64,000 nt of DNA from Polyangium sp. 6x1 (GTDB lineage Bacteria > Myxococcota_A > Polyangia > Polyangiales > Polyangiaceae): the NCBI RefSeq assembly GCF_029946515.1, contig NZ_JARZHH010000003.1, forward strand, positions 248,001-312,000. The letters are read 5' to 3'. Each line of letters begins with the position of its first letter. The first letter of the stretch is position 1. Position numbers and translations under genes: made by a program. The notes beneath the pieces were generated by a model. The model had not been told where the DNA came from. It ran no database searches and worked only from the letters and a program-made list of their open reading frames with translations. Shown one piece after another: positions 33,901-39,505 of the stretch.

Positions 33901-36264
33901 ATGACGCCGGATCTCGCGGCCAAGCTCGCACTCCGGGCATCGTCGGTCAGGAACGTGTATGGGCCGACGGAGACGACGATCTGGTCTGCGCAATATCACG
34001 TCGGCGCCGAGCCGAGCTACGTCCGGATCGGCCGAGGTATCGCGAACACGCAGTTCCACGTGGTCGACCGCCATTTGATGCAGGTCCCGGTGGGCATCCC
34101 TGGGGAGCTGTATATCGCGGGCGCCGGGCTCGCTCGCGGCTATCTGGGGCGCCCCGGGCTGACCGCGGAGCGCTTCGTCCCTGACCCGTTCTCGAATGTG
34201 CCCGGGGCACGGATGTACCGCACGGGTGACCTCGCCCGGTGGGACGCGAATGGAGAGCTGGAGTTCCTCGGACGCATCGATCACCAGGTGAAGATCCGAG
34301 GTTTCCGTATCGAGCTCGGGGAGATCGAGGCGGTGCTGTCGTCCCACCCGGCATTGCGAGCGTGCGCGGTGGTCGCATGGGAGTACGCGCCCGACGACAA
34401 GCGGCTGGTTGCGTATGTGGTGCCCGGGGAAGGCGAATGCACGGAGGGCGCGCTGCGCGAGCACCTTCTGGCCTCGCTGCCCGCGTACATGGTACCCTCT
34501 GCATTCGTGCGGCTGGCGGCGTTGCCGCTGAATCCCAGCGGCAAGGTGGACCGCAAGGCGCTGCCGGCGCCGGAAATGACGCGTGGCGCGGTGGAGACCT
34601 CGTACGTGGCGCCGCGGACCGAGACGGAGCGCGCGCTCGCCGAGCTGTGGTCGCAAGTGCTGCAGATCTCGCCCGTCGGGACCCACGATAACTTCTTCAC
34701 GCTCGGAGGGGACTCGATCCTCGCGATTCAGGTGGTTGGGCGCGCCAAACGAGCCGGCCTCCACCTGACCGTGCGCGACCTTTTCGCGCACCAGACGGTG
34801 GCGGAGCTCGCGCATGCGACGCGCCGAGAGAGCGCGGTCCTCGCGGAGCAGGGCGCCGTGACCGGGACGGTCCCGCTGACGCCGATTCAGCACTGGTTCC
34901 TGGATGGCGATCCCGTGGACGCCCATCATTTCTGTCCGGCAATGTCGTGGACCCCGCCGTCCGCGGTTTCGCCAGAAGTCGTCGCAGAGGCGCTGCGGAT
35001 TCTGGCGGAGCAGCACGACGCATTGCGACTCCGATATCGTCGCACCGACGCCGGGTGGGTGCAGGAGCACGAGGAGGGGGCGACCCTGGGGCTCGAGCGG
35101 GTCGACATGTCGTCGCTTCCGCCCTCGGCTCGTGATGCCGCGTTGAAAAAGGTGGCGGAGGTCCTGCAACGAGGCATGAACCTGTCGAGCGGCCCGATTT
35201 TCCGCGCTGCATGGGTGGATCTGGGCGACGGCGGGGCGCGGCTGCTCCTCGCCATGCACCACCTCGTCACGGACATCGTGTCATGGCGCATCGTGTGCGA
35301 GGACGTGGAGCGCGCCTGCGACGCGCTGAGCGCTGGGCGTACACCGAATCTCGGACCCAAGACGACGTCCCTTCGCCAGTGGTCCGAGCGATTGCACGCG
35401 TTTGTCGGGGGCGGTGGCCTATCGGAGGAGCTCGCGTATTGGCAGACGCAATGCGCCCGCAGCGGGACGCCTGGCGCGCAGGGCCGCGACGGCGCGGTGG
35501 GGACCTTCGGCGATAGCCGGACCCTGGAGGTGGAACTGCCTTCGGCGGAGACCCGCGCGCTCCTCCACGACGTGGGATCGGCGGGTGGGACGGAGATCCA
35601 TGCGGTCCTGCTATCGGCGCTCGCAGAGGGATTGAGCGCGTCCTCCGGGACGGATACGGTCTGCGTGGCGCTGCAGCATCATGGTCGCGAGCCCTTGGTG
35701 GAGGACGTCGACGTGTCCCGCACCGTGGGGTGGTTCTCGTCGCTGTTCCCGCTCTCGCTGCGAGTTCCTCCGGGGGGAGAGCCTGCTGCGCTGCTGAATG
35801 GCGTGAAGGAGCAGCTCCGGTCGGTGCCGGGGCGCGGCGTGGGATACGGATGGCTGCGGTATGCGCACCCGGACGAGGCCGCACGCGCGTCGCTCACCGT
35901 GCCAATGCCGGTGCTGTTCAACTATCTCGGGCAGCACGAGCCAGGCTCGGCCTGGGAGTTCGCGGGGACGGAGCATACGAGCGCGAGCCCAAACATGGCG
36001 CTGTTCCATGAGCTCGTATTGAGTGGCATCGTGATGCAAGGGCGCCTGCGGCTCACGTGGAGCTACAGTCCCACGATTTACGAAAAATCGACAGTGGAGA
36101 GGATCGCGGAAGGGGTCCTCTCGTCGCTGCGACGCCTCCTCGCACACTGCACCTCGCACGACGCATTCGGGGACGCGCCTTCGGGCCCCTCGACCGCATG
36201 CGAGGGGGGCGCCTCCACGGGCGTGGATGCTCGCTTGATCGCGGGGCAGCAATGTACGTCCTAG
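18946..36264 (+). CDS. Five-module nonribosomal peptide synthetase
   Basis: A 5772-residue synthetase with 16 domains: A-T, C-A-T-E, C-A-T, C-A-T, C-A-T-E. Carrier serines are at 580, 1634, 3150, 4201 and 5257; the two carriers before E domains carry GGDS and the others GGHS, as expected. Condensation-type His pairs are at 774 (C2), 1815 (E2), 2287 (C3), 3342 (C4), 4395 (C5) and 5438 (E5). There is no starter C domain, so synthesis begins by direct loading, and no thioesterase or reductase at the end. The predicted peptide is Ser - D-Xaa - Ser - Xaa - Gly. The start codon is not fixed by a clear ribosome site; ATG 18976 is an alternative. The 3' end overlaps the first exporter by 13 bases. 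Confidence 0.97.
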   Translation: MDTKNQSRHTMSMHDESDELRQMAAWNDTAVTYPECKCIHALFEEQAARTPDAVALVFAEQELSYRELDQRSNQLAHHLRALGVGPEVRVGLCVERSLEMVVGLLGILKAGGAYVPLDPGYPRERLAYMLTDAQLAVLLTQERLEGRLPAHEVVTVHLDAGAAAWQEHPVTRPDAQVGPDNAIYVIYTSGSTGRPKGVLNTHRGVDNRLRWMQRAYGLKASDGILQKTPLSFDVSGWELWWPLLEGARMVIAAPEGHKDPRYLAALIQERGVTVAHFVPSMFGVFLEATEPRERVSLRLVFTSGEALPAHLRASWYAGNKGELHNLYGPTEAAIDVTSHACRPEEEGPVPIGRPIDNTRTYVLDDELRPVPVGVAGELYLSGVQLARGYLNRPELTAERFVPDPFSPEAGARMYRTGDLSRWNEDGELEFLGRIDHQVKIRGFRIELGEIEAALAAHASVRACVVVALEDASGDKRLVAYVVAAEEAWAPGALREHLGTTLPEYMVPSAFVRLTELPLNPSGKVDRKALPSPEATRSAAETSYVAPRTETERALVAIWEELLHVRPIGVRDNFFLLGGHSLLAFRFVSTVEARLGGAPSVATLFRHPTIEAWAALWDTTSERSAFAPQISLSPRAAGEAPHEGLSGTERRIWFLEKLSPEARSYQIPHVFQVASALSEPALHESVRALGLRHEILRTTYPEVDGTPRRRVLDDVFIPIRVEDVSSLPEEECVAALRALLAAEVGTRFDLERGPLTRVLAVKTAADRHVVVVLQHHIITDEWSWGILLAELSSLYEASRCGGTAALPPLVDQYSDYARAERAALAGDGLAASRAYWRDALSGVPRLDLPMMYPPSGAGSGPEGCVSLHLSRETSRRMLALSRESGATPFMAWYAALAAVLARYSRQTDFGLGAVLANRQVAGTEAILGFFTNTVVLRTDLSGDPTFAELLARARRTSLDAYEHQALPFDVVVQDQGLSRQAGENPLFDVTFFEVTPPSTGAAAGWSPLLGAVPEGGTTAKNALAVTVRHGAEGTVVEVLYDTRRVSRTAAERLCGHLRTLVTDAAAHPDKRLSDLDLLTEEETEKLAAWNDTPKVDPAARCIHELIAEQALKAPEAVALEQDGRQLRYEEFEAQANRLAHHLRSLGVGPEVRVALCVERSFDMVVGLVGILKAGGAFVPLDPAYPADRLSLLLSEAHAPVLLTHENLEDRFTAPGVTVVRLDADASLWASQPATPPESGVMPEHANYVVFTSGSTGKPKPVVNEHRGLAARVVFQREHFVIHPSDRVLQSAAVAFDGAIIDWMISLCNGAACVLPSNAYGAVDGIAECLENRGITVSFIPPAMLRVLNCHAPHLRHITLAGDAASPALAAQWAKGRNVLNSYGPTEFSIFGAQGYFDPERPERFSIGRPIYGVHIYLLDGAKRPVPIGMAGEIHLAGVGLARGYLNRPGMTAERFVPDPFSKEPGARMYCTGDLARWNEEGELEFLGRADDQVKIRGFRIETGEIEAALGSHAAVGSCVVVAREDTSGDKRLVAYVVKKDGAAAPGALREHLQSRLPDYMIPSAFVFLDALPLSPNGKVDRRRLPAPEDTRQATEAAYAAPHTDAERALAEIWSEVLRATPVGIHDNFFALGGDSILAIQVVGRAKRAGLHLTVRDMFVHQTVAELSQAARSSSEALVEQGAVTGRASLTPSQHWFLGKNPEEIHHFNQAMMWTPSSTLSPETVAEALQVVLRQHDALRLQYHHAESGWVQTHAEEVALPLERVDLSAVPSSARKAAVQNVADTLQGGLSLFTGPVARAAWLHLGEEGTRLLLVVHHLVVDGVSWRILHEDLERACQARMAGQTPALAAKTTSFRQWSERLHTFVAGGGLSEELGYWQAQCARGVAPLPLDREAAPGTVGESRTVDVEFSAEETRALLHGVSAAYRTEINDVLLSALALALSAFCKTNTICVDLEGHGRETVVEDVDVSRTVGWFTAMFPVWLMVPDDADPAALLKGIKEQLRSVPSRGVGYGWLRYAHPDAAVRASLSVDSPVVFNYLGQLDMAAQGRGLLGPAGESTGSDTSPRMRLWHTLAVNGGVWQGRLRFEWTYSPVVHDASTVEQLAARFVASLRRLIAHCTSGEAFGYTPSDFPLARLGQEALDGLFGTLRGVESVYPLSPLQAGLLFHALREPESPTYTVQLALELGGEVDAAALESAWKTVFARYAVYRTSFVWQGVPEPLQVVRHSVSFAMPRYDWSSLDAAEAEARWEALQREERAAGFELTCAPLARVALVRMPGGRTWMLKTTHHILSDGWSMPVVLGELQAAYAAFRGGSRLVLPEPAPYERYIAWLATRDEQAAAAFFADYLAGVEEPTRLPFSPPEVMHAEATREHANRIASLTAVETAELTAFARRHGLTVNTVVQGALAQILGRYAGRRDVVFGMTTSGRSAPIPGIERMVGLFINTLPLRARWSGAEGVVEWLERLQAEQAELRAHEATPLYEVQRSCAVGGGRALFDTLLVFENYPVDEAAQQAEVLPIVSFRSFEQTSYPLAIAVVVSKTLDLHSMWDPAVLREEDVARIGGHLRAMLLDMIAHPDKPLSELDLLTEAERRQLAAWNATAASPPEHCIHALFEEQAARTPDAVALVFAEQELSYRELDQRSNQLAHHLRALGVGPEVRVGLCVERSLEMVVGLLGILKAGGAYVPLDPGYPRERLAYMLTDAQLAVLLTQERLQDRLPAHEVVTVHLDAGAAAWQEHPVTRPDVPVGPDNAIYVIYTSGSTGRPKGVLNTHRGVDNRLRWMQRAYGLKASDGILQKTPLSFDVSGWELWWPLLEGARMVIAAPEGHKDPRYLAALIQERGVTVAHFVPSMFGVFLEATEPRERVSLRLVFTSGEALPAHLRASWYAGSKGELHNLYGPTEAAIDVTSHACRPEEEGPVPIGRPIDNTRTYVLDDELRPVPVGVAGELYLSGVQLARVYLNRPELTAERFVPDPFSPEAGARMYRTGDLSRWNEDGELEFLGRIDHQVKIRGFRIELGEIEAALAAHASVRACVVVALEDASGDKRLVAYVVAAEEAWAPGALREHLGATLPEYMVPSAFVRLTALPLNPSGKVDRKALPSPEATRGAAETSYVAPRTETERVLVALWEELLEVRPVGAHDDFFLLGGHSLLAIRMVSGVKATFGRELTVATLFQQSTVAALAASLDGMENRSAPAAALSPAARGVAEPAYTELSGTERRTWFADKLSPEALSYQVPQMFVVRGALSEAALRKSVTLLAERQEILRTTYPEVDGVPRRVVAESVSIPVRVEDVSPEASREAALRALLEAEIGVRFDLAAGPLTRVLVVSTAAEHHVVLILQHHIVTDEWSSGVLLSELSRLYEACCRGESAGLPPLSYQFADYARAEQDALTGGGFGASRSYWKDKLAGVPRLQLPILRPASGGGPGREASVMLRIPAHASRALHALARDCGCTPFMAWYAVLTSVLSRYSGQKDFGLGAVIANREVPGAANLLGFFTNTVVLRTDLSGDPTFAELLARARRTSLDAYEHQALPFDVVVQDQGLSRQAGENPLFDVGFFEVTPKATGAAAGWSPVVHAAHEGMTTAKDALAVSVQHSAEGTVVEVLYDTRRVSRTAAERLCGHLRTLVTDAAAHPDKRLSALDLLTEEETEKLAAWNDTPKVDPAARCIHELIAEQAAKAPEAVALEQDGRQLRYGEFEAQANRLAHHLRSLGVGPEVRVALCVERSFDMVVGLVGILKAGGAFVPLDPAYPADRLSLLLSEAHAPVLLTHESLEDRFTAPGVTVVRLDADAAQWASQPATPPESGVRPEHANYVVFTSGSTGKPKPVVNEHRGLAARVVFQREHFVIHPSDRVLQSAAVAFDGAIIDWMISLCNGAACVLPSNAYGAVDGIAECLENRGITVSFIPPAMLRVLNCHAPHLRHITLAGDAASPGLAAQWAKGRNVLNSYGPTEFSIFGAQAYFDPERPESFSIGRPIYGVHIYLLDGAKRPVPIGMAGEIHLAGVGLARGYLNRPGMTAERFVPDPFSKEPGARMYCTGDLARWNEEGELEFLGRADDQVKIRGFRIEAGEIEAALGSHAAVGSCVVVAREDTPGDKRLVAYVVAKGGACTAGDLRAWIRARLPEYMTPSAFVFLDKLPLSANGKVDRKALPSPEAMSGTETSYVAPRTETERALVALWEELLEVRPIGAYDDFFLLGGHSLLAVRLVSAVKARLGLGLTVATLFQQSTVAALAASLDGTEKQSAPVAALSPAPRGAAEAAYAGLSGTERRMWFVDKLSPEALSYQVPQMFVLRGALSEAALRKSVTLLAERQEILRTTYPEVDGVPRRVVAESVSIPVRVEDVSALPEASREAALRALLEAEIGVRFDLAAGPLTRVLVVSTAAEHHVVLFLQHHIVTDEWSSGVLLSELSCLYEACCRGDLASLPSLSYQFADYARAEQDALTGGGLGASRSYWKDKLAGVPRLQLPILRPASGSGPGPEASVTLRIPADASRALHALARDYGCTPFMAWYSVLTAVLSRYSGQKDFGLGAVIANREVPGAVNLLGFFTNTVVLRTGLSGDPTFGELLSMAKRTSVEVHEHQALPFDVVVQDQGLSRHGDENPLYDVLLFDVSAPHAGIAAGWSPLLEAVSPGVTTAKNALVFAVVHDAEGTGVHLAYDTTRVDDVAAKRLGEHLRTLLLDAVAHPDKPLSELAFLTEVERGQLAAWNDTAAAYPEGKCIHDLFEEQAARTPDAVALLFDEQELTYRELDERSNQLAHYLRALGVGPEVRVGLCVERSLEMVVGLLGIVKAGGAYVPLDAGYPRERLAYMLTDARPAVLLTQERLQDRLSAHEAVTVHLDTSAPPWQEQPLTPPDIQVGPENTAYVIYTSGSTGRPKGVQVLHGALKNLLHDFAETMAVGPRDAMLAVTSLSFDIAGLELFMPLIRGASVHLASQEDVSNGEALVSALERATMMQATPATWRMILDAGWKGGRPLQVLCGGEAMTPDLAAKLALRASSVRNVYGPTETTIWSAQYHVGAEPSYVRIGRGIANTQFHVVDRHLMQVPVGIPGELYIAGAGLARGYLGRPGLTAERFVPDPFSNVPGARMYRTGDLARWDANGELEFLGRIDHQVKIRGFRIELGEIEAVLSSHPALRACAVVAWEYAPDDKRLVAYVVPGEGECTEGALREHLLASLPAYMVPSAFVRLAALPLNPSGKVDRKALPAPEMTRGAVETSYVAPRTETERALAELWSQVLQISPVGTHDNFFTLGGDSILAIQVVGRAKRAGLHLTVRDLFAHQTVAELAHATRRESAVLAEQGAVTGTVPLTPIQHWFLDGDPVDAHHFCPAMSWTPPSAVSPEVVAEALRILAEQHDALRLRYRRTDAGWVQEHEEGATLGLERVDMSSLPPSARDAALKKVAEVLQRGMNLSSGPIFRAAWVDLGDGGARLLLAMHHLVTDIVSWRIVCEDVERACDALSAGRTPNLGPKTTSLRQWSERLHAFVGGGGLSEELAYWQTQCARSGTPGAQGRDGAVGTFGDSRTLEVELPSAETRALLHDVGSAGGTEIHAVLLSALAEGLSASSGTDTVCVALQHHGREPLVEDVDVSRTVGWFSSLFPLSLRVPPGGEPAALLNGVKEQLRSVPGRGVGYGWLRYAHPDEAARASLTVPMPVLFNYLGQHEPGSAWEFAGTEHTSASPNMALFHELVLSGIVMQGRLRLTWSYSPTIYEKSTVERIAEGVLSSLRRLLAHCTSHDAFGDAPSGPSTACEGGASTGVDARLIAGQQCTS
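19000..20770 (+). other. NRPS module 1: A(Ser)-T loading module
   Basis: The adenylation core has the TSGSTGRPKG loop near residue 188. Aligning to GrsA by eye, the pocket reads D-V-W-H-F-S-L-I-D-K, one position from the EntF serine code DVWHFSLVDK. Carrier Ser580 follows in LGGHSLL. With no preceding C domain, it should start the chain with unacylated Ser. Confidence 0.85.
19061..20640 (+). repeat. Duplicated adenylation segment, copy 1 (module 1)
   Basis: Nearly identical to 26771-28350 at a constant offset of 7710 bases, covering the whole Ser-type A domain. Only scattered substitutions are visible, which indicates recent duplication or gene conversion. Confidence 0.9.
20860..25300 (+). 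other. NRPS module 2: C-A(unassigned)-T-E
   Basis: C2 carries HHIITDEWS, with Glu where Gly is usual. The A pocket reads D-G-I-F-T-A-S-I-F-K by eye; no standard code fits well. It shares five positions (D, G, T, A, K) with one bacterial Tyr code, DGTITAEVAK. The A3 loop is GSTGKPKPV, with Pro for the usual Gly. E2 has HHLVVDGVSW (1815) and the catalytic Glu1954 in EGHGRE, so it should be active and give a D-residue. The next C domain has the SPLQAGLLFHAL motif of D-acceptor types. Confidence 0.85.
21760..23555 (+). repeat. Duplicated C-end/A segment, copy 1 (module 2)
   Basis: Nearly identical to 29464-31259 at an offset of 7704 bases. The repeat spans the end of the C domain and the unassigned A domain, so it crosses a domain boundary. 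Confidence 0.88.
25380..28500 (+). other. NRPS module 3: C-A(Ser)-T
   Basis: C3 is D-type (SPLQAGLLFHAL) with canonical HHILSDGWS, as needed after E2. The A domain is a near-copy of module 1 and reads the same serine code. Carrier Ser3150 lies in LGGHSLLAIRM. Confidence 0.85.
26771..28350 (+). repeat. Duplicated adenylation segment, copy 2 (module 3)
   Basis: Partner of 19061-20640. One visible non-neutral change is Val for Gly in the motif LARVYLNRPE, which reads LARGYLNRPE in copy 1. Confidence 0.9.
28560..29480 (+). repeat. Duplicated condensation segment, copy 1 (C4)
   Basis: Nearly identical to 31713-32640, with a 6-base gap in this copy in the codons after VEDVS. Both carry the HHIVTDEWS motif. 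Confidence 0.85.
29464..31259 (+). repeat. Duplicated C-end/A segment, copy 2 (module 4)
   Basis: Partner of 21760-23555. The two repeat pairs share almost the same offset, so modules 1-2 and 3-4 look like one duplicated two-module block with the E domain missing from the second copy. Confidence 0.88.
31710..36150 (+). other. NRPS module 5: C-A(Gly)-T with degenerate E domain
   Basis: C5 is a near-copy of C4. The A pocket reads D-I-L-Q-L-G-V-I-W-K, one position from the Gly code DILQLGLIWK. Carrier Ser5257 sits in GGDSI, the type that precedes E. The terminal E domain keeps the His pair (5438-5439) but has Ile for Gly after the motif Asp, and Gln5577 in the motif QHHGRE where active E domains have EGHGRE. 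That Glu is catalytic in characterised epimerases, so E5 is predicted inactive. Confidence 0.82.
31713..32640 (+). repeat. Duplicated condensation segment, copy 2 (C5)
   Basis: Partner of 28560-29480; carries two extra codons (Ala-Leu) after VEDVS. Confidence 0.85.
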
Positions 36265-37883
36265 ACCTCCTCCGCGAGGAGGCGAAGGGGCAGCGGGCTG
36301 CCATTCTCGCCGTCGCGACGATGGCGGGCATCGCGAACGCGCTCCTCCTCGTCGGCGCCAATGTCCTCGCCGGGTCCCCGGAGAAGGCGGACGTGCGGGC
36401 GCTTTTCCTGTTCGGTTTGACGATGGCCGTCTACGTCCTCGGCGCTCGATCGACGTTCCACCGGACGACGTCCCTCGTCGAGGCTGTGCTCCACCGCATT
36501 CGGACGAGGATCGTCGAGAAGATCGAGCGAACGGAGCTCGAGGGGCTCGAGCGCGTCGGGACCGCAGAGATCTTCGACCGCGTCACGGAGAACATGTCCG
36601 TCGTGTCGGAGCAAGGGTGGGTGCTCGGGAGCTTTTTGCAGGCGCTCTTCGTCCTCGTGTTCGGGCTCATTTACATTGCGACGATCTCGCTTCCAGCCTT
36701 CGCGCTGATCGCGCTCATGCTGGTGTTCGGATTCTTCATCGTTCAATACAGATTCGAAGAGGTCGTGGATGTGCTGCGCCAGATGGGGCAGCTGCGGCTC
36801 GAGTTCTTCGAAAGGGTGATGGATCTGCTGAAGGGCTTCAAAGAAGCCAAGTTCAGCCGCCGGCGTGGCCGCGAGATCCACGACGATATCGTGGGGATGG
36901 CCGAATCTCTCCGCACCGGCGCCGTGAGGACGGCCGACGGGCTCAGCGGCGTCCTGGTCATGCCCAACTGCGTCCTGTACATCTTGCTCGGGGCGGTCGT
37001 TTTCACCCTGCCCAGGTACATCGACGTGGATACGCAGACGATGGCCAGCCTGGTCACGTGCACCGCGTTCGTGTGGGGCCCCTTCACCAGCGTGGCCGGA
37101 GGGCTCAATGCGGTGTTTCGATCCAGCGTCGCATTCGAGCAGATCCGGACGCTGGAGGGGAAGCTCGATGAGGCCGTTCAGCGAGCGGCCGTCCAGAAGA
37201 CCGAGGATCCGTGGAACGGTCGCATCGGCACCCTCGAGGCACACGATATCGTGTACGAGTATCCCACAGGCAACGGAGACAAGAGCTTCCGCGTCGGCCC
37301 CCTGAGCCTCGACATCGAGCCGGGCGAGGTCGTTTTCCTCGTCGGTGGGAACGGGAGCGGCAAATCGACGCTGCTCAAGGTGCTCACGGGGCTCTACCCG
37401 CGGAGCGGCGGAGAGCTGCGCGTCGGCGGTGTCCTCGTCCAGCCGGAGAACGTGGCGGCATATCGCGAGATGATTTCGGCGATCTATTCGGACTTCCACC
37501 TCTTCTCCAAGCTCTATGGCATGCTGGACGCGGAGCCGGGGGCGGTGCGCGCGTTGATCGCGGAGATGGGCCTCCAGGGGAAGACCTCTTTCGAGGCGCA
37601 GCAATTTACCCGGCGCGCTCTGTCGACCGGCCAGCGCAGGCGTCTGGCCACGATCATGACGCTGCTCGAGGACCGCCCCGTGTATGTATTCGACGAATGG
37701 GCCGCCGACCAGGATCCTGGATTCCGCAGGTACTTCTACGAGGAGCTCGTGCCCGCGCTGAAGCGCCGGGGCAAGACGGTCATCGCCGTCACCCACGATG
37801 ATCGCTACTTTCATTGCGCGGACCGCGTCATCAAGCTGAGCTACGGGAAGGTCCAGGCGACCACCCGCACGGATGCGCCTTGA
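36252..37883 (+). CDS. Cyclic-peptide/siderophore-type ABC exporter (PvdE/SyrD-like), first copy
   Basis: A 543-residue half-transporter: about six transmembrane helices in residues 1-300, then an ATPase domain. Walker A is GGNGSGKST (Lys371), the signature is LSTGQ (from Leu457) rather than LSGGQ, and Walker B ends FDEWAADQDP (Asp481-Glu482). LSTGQ and the FDEWAADQDP block are hallmarks of the PvdE/SyrD/YojI family, which exports nonribosomal peptides across the inner membrane. ATG 36252 overlaps the synthetase end by 13 bases. The gene is followed by a paralog, so the pair probably forms a heterodimer. Confidence 0.92.
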   Translation: MYVLDLLREEAKGQRAAILAVATMAGIANALLLVGANVLAGSPEKADVRALFLFGLTMAVYVLGARSTFHRTTSLVEAVLHRIRTRIVEKIERTELEGLERVGTAEIFDRVTENMSVVSEQGWVLGSFLQALFVLVFGLIYIATISLPAFALIALMLVFGFFIVQYRFEEVVDVLRQMGQLRLEFFERVMDLLKGFKEAKFSRRRGREIHDDIVGMAESLRTGAVRTADGLSGVLVMPNCVLYILLGAVVFTLPRYIDVDTQTMASLVTCTAFVWGPFTSVAGGLNAVFRSSVAFEQIRTLEGKLDEAVQRAAVQKTEDPWNGRIGTLEAHDIVYEYPTGNGDKSFRVGPLSLDIEPGEVVFLVGGNGSGKSTLLKVLTGLYPRSGGELRVGGVLVQPENVAAYREMISAIYSDFHLFSKLYGMLDAEPGAVRALIAEMGLQGKTSFEAQQFTRRALSTGQRRRLATIMTLLEDRPVYVFDEWAADQDPGFRRYFYEELVPALKRRGKTVIAVTHDDRYFHCADRVIKLSYGKVQATTRTDAP

Positions 37884-39505
37884 CGATCGTCGACCTCATC
37901 ACCCAGGAGGCGGGAGGCGAGCGCCGTCGCATCCTCGTGGCGGCGTGCCTGGCGGGAGCCACGAGCATGTTCGTGCTCATCGGGGCGAACGTCGTCGCCA
38001 GCGCGTCGGAGCGCCCGGGGCTGCTCGCGGCCGGCCTCTTCGCGCTCGTCGTCGTTGGCCATTATCTCAGCGCGAAATACGTGTACTACCGGACGGCCAC
38101 CGTCGTGGAATCGGCGCTGCACCGGATCAAGATCAGGATCGTCGACAAGCTCGAGAAGGCGGACATCCAGGGGGTCGAGCGCATCGGCACGGCGGAGATC
38201 CACGACGGGATCACGGAAAACCTGAGCGTCGTGTCCAACTACGGGCCGCTGATATCGGCCTTCTTGCAAGCGGCCATCATCCTGGCGTTTGCGGTGCTGT
38301 ACATCGCCTGGATCTCCCTGCCGACCTTTCTTGCCATCACGTTCCTGCTCACCATCGGCTACTCGACGTACCGAGAGAGGGCCAAGGAGCTCGAGCGCTA
38401 TTTGCAGCGCCTCGGGGATGCCCGCGTCGCATTCTTCGATCTGCTCACGGATCTGCTGAAGGGCTTCAAGGAGGTCAAGCTCAGCCGAAGGCGCGGTCGC
38501 GACATCTGCACCGACATCGAGCAGTCGTCGGAGGCGCTGCGGGGATTCAACCTGAAGTCCGGCGAGATGAACAGTGACAACTTCATCTTCGCCAGCGGCA
38601 ACCTCTATGCGCTGCTCGGCGTCATCGTCCTCGTCATTCCACAGCACATCGACGTGGAATCGTCTGCGCTGGTCGGCATCGTCGCGGCCATCCTGTTCCT
38701 TTGGGGGCCCATGACCGTGCTGATCACGGGGGCGCCTGCATACATCCGCTCGAATGTGGCGCTGGACCGAGCGCGGACGCTCGAGGAAAAGCTCGACAAG
38801 GCCATCCAGGAGACACGAATCGCGCTGGACGTCGAGGACGCGTGGCAAAGTGGATTCGGCGTCATCGCAGGGCGCGGCATCGAGTTCGAATACGTCTCCG
38901 AGGACGGCGATGGCGCGTTCCGCATCGGACCCCTCGACGTCGACATCGCGGAGGGCGAGGTCGTGTTCATCGTCGGCGGGAACGGGAGCGGCAAGTCGAC
39001 GGCCCTCAAGGTGCTCACGGGGCTGTATCCGCCGACGGGCGGTGAGCTCCTGGTCGGCGGGATACGCATCGATTCCAGCAACGTCGCCGCGTACCGGGAG
39101 AAGATCTCGGCGATCTATTCGGACTTCCACCTGTTCGCCAAGCTCTACGGGCTGCTCGACGTCGACCCGGCGGCCGTGCATCGGCTGCTCGCGCAGATGG
39201 ATCTGCAGCAGAAGACGTCGTTCGAGAACAAGGGCTTCACGAACCGCAATCTTTCCACCGGACAGCGCAAGCGCCTGGCCATGATCGTGGCGCTCCTCGA
39301 GGACCGGCCCATCTGCGTGTTCGACGAATGGGCCGCCGATCAGGACCCCGAGTTCCGCGCGTACTTCTATGAAGAGCTTTTGCCGGCGCTGAAGCAGCGA
39401 GGGAAGACGGTCATTGCAGTCACCCACGACGACCGATTCTTCCACTGTGCGGATCGAGTGATCACCATGGAGTATGGCCGTATTCGGTCTATGGAACGCA
39501 CATGA
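37880..39505 (+). CDS. PvdE/SyrD-like ABC exporter, second copy
   Basis: A 541-residue paralog of the preceding transporter with the same layout: membrane domain, GGNGSGKST (Lys372), LSTGQ and FDEWAADQDP. The start is inferred to be TTG 37880, overlapping the previous TGA. From there the N-terminus (TIVDLITQEAGGERRRI) aligns with that of copy one (YVLDLLREEAKGQRAAI), whereas the earlier ATG at 37814 adds an unrelated tail. Both copies have intact ATP sites, unlike many heterodimeric exporters with one degenerate site. Its TGA overlaps the next ATG as ATGA. Confidence 0.9.
   Translation: MTIVDLITQEAGGERRRILVAACLAGATSMFVLIGANVVASASERPGLLAAGLFALVVVGHYLSAKYVYYRTATVVESALHRIKIRIVDKLEKADIQGVERIGTAEIHDGITENLSVVSNYGPLISAFLQAAIILAFAVLYIAWISLPTFLAITFLLTIGYSTYRERAKELERYLQRLGDARVAFFDLLTDLLKGFKEVKLSRRRGRDICTDIEQSSEALRGFNLKSGEMNSDNFIFASGNLYALLGVIVLVIPQHIDVESSALVGIVAAILFLWGPMTVLITGAPAYIRSNVALDRARTLEEKLDKAIQETRIALDVEDAWQSGFGVIAGRGIEFEYVSEDGDGAFRIGPLDVDIAEGEVVFIVGGNGSGKSTALKVLTGLYPPTGGELLVGGIRIDSSNVAAYREKISAIYSDFHLFAKLYGLLDVDPAAVHRLLAQMDLQQKTSFENKGFTNRNLSTGQRKRLAMIVALLEDRPICVFDEWAADQDPEFRAYFYEELLPALKQRGKTVIAVTHDDRFFHCADRVITMEYGRIRSMERT

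Noticed and set aside
36100-36264. A cis thioesterase or terminal condensation domain at the NRPS end
   Set aside because: After the last E-domain motif only about 50 residues of linker-like sequence remain, with no GxSxG and no further His-pair motif.
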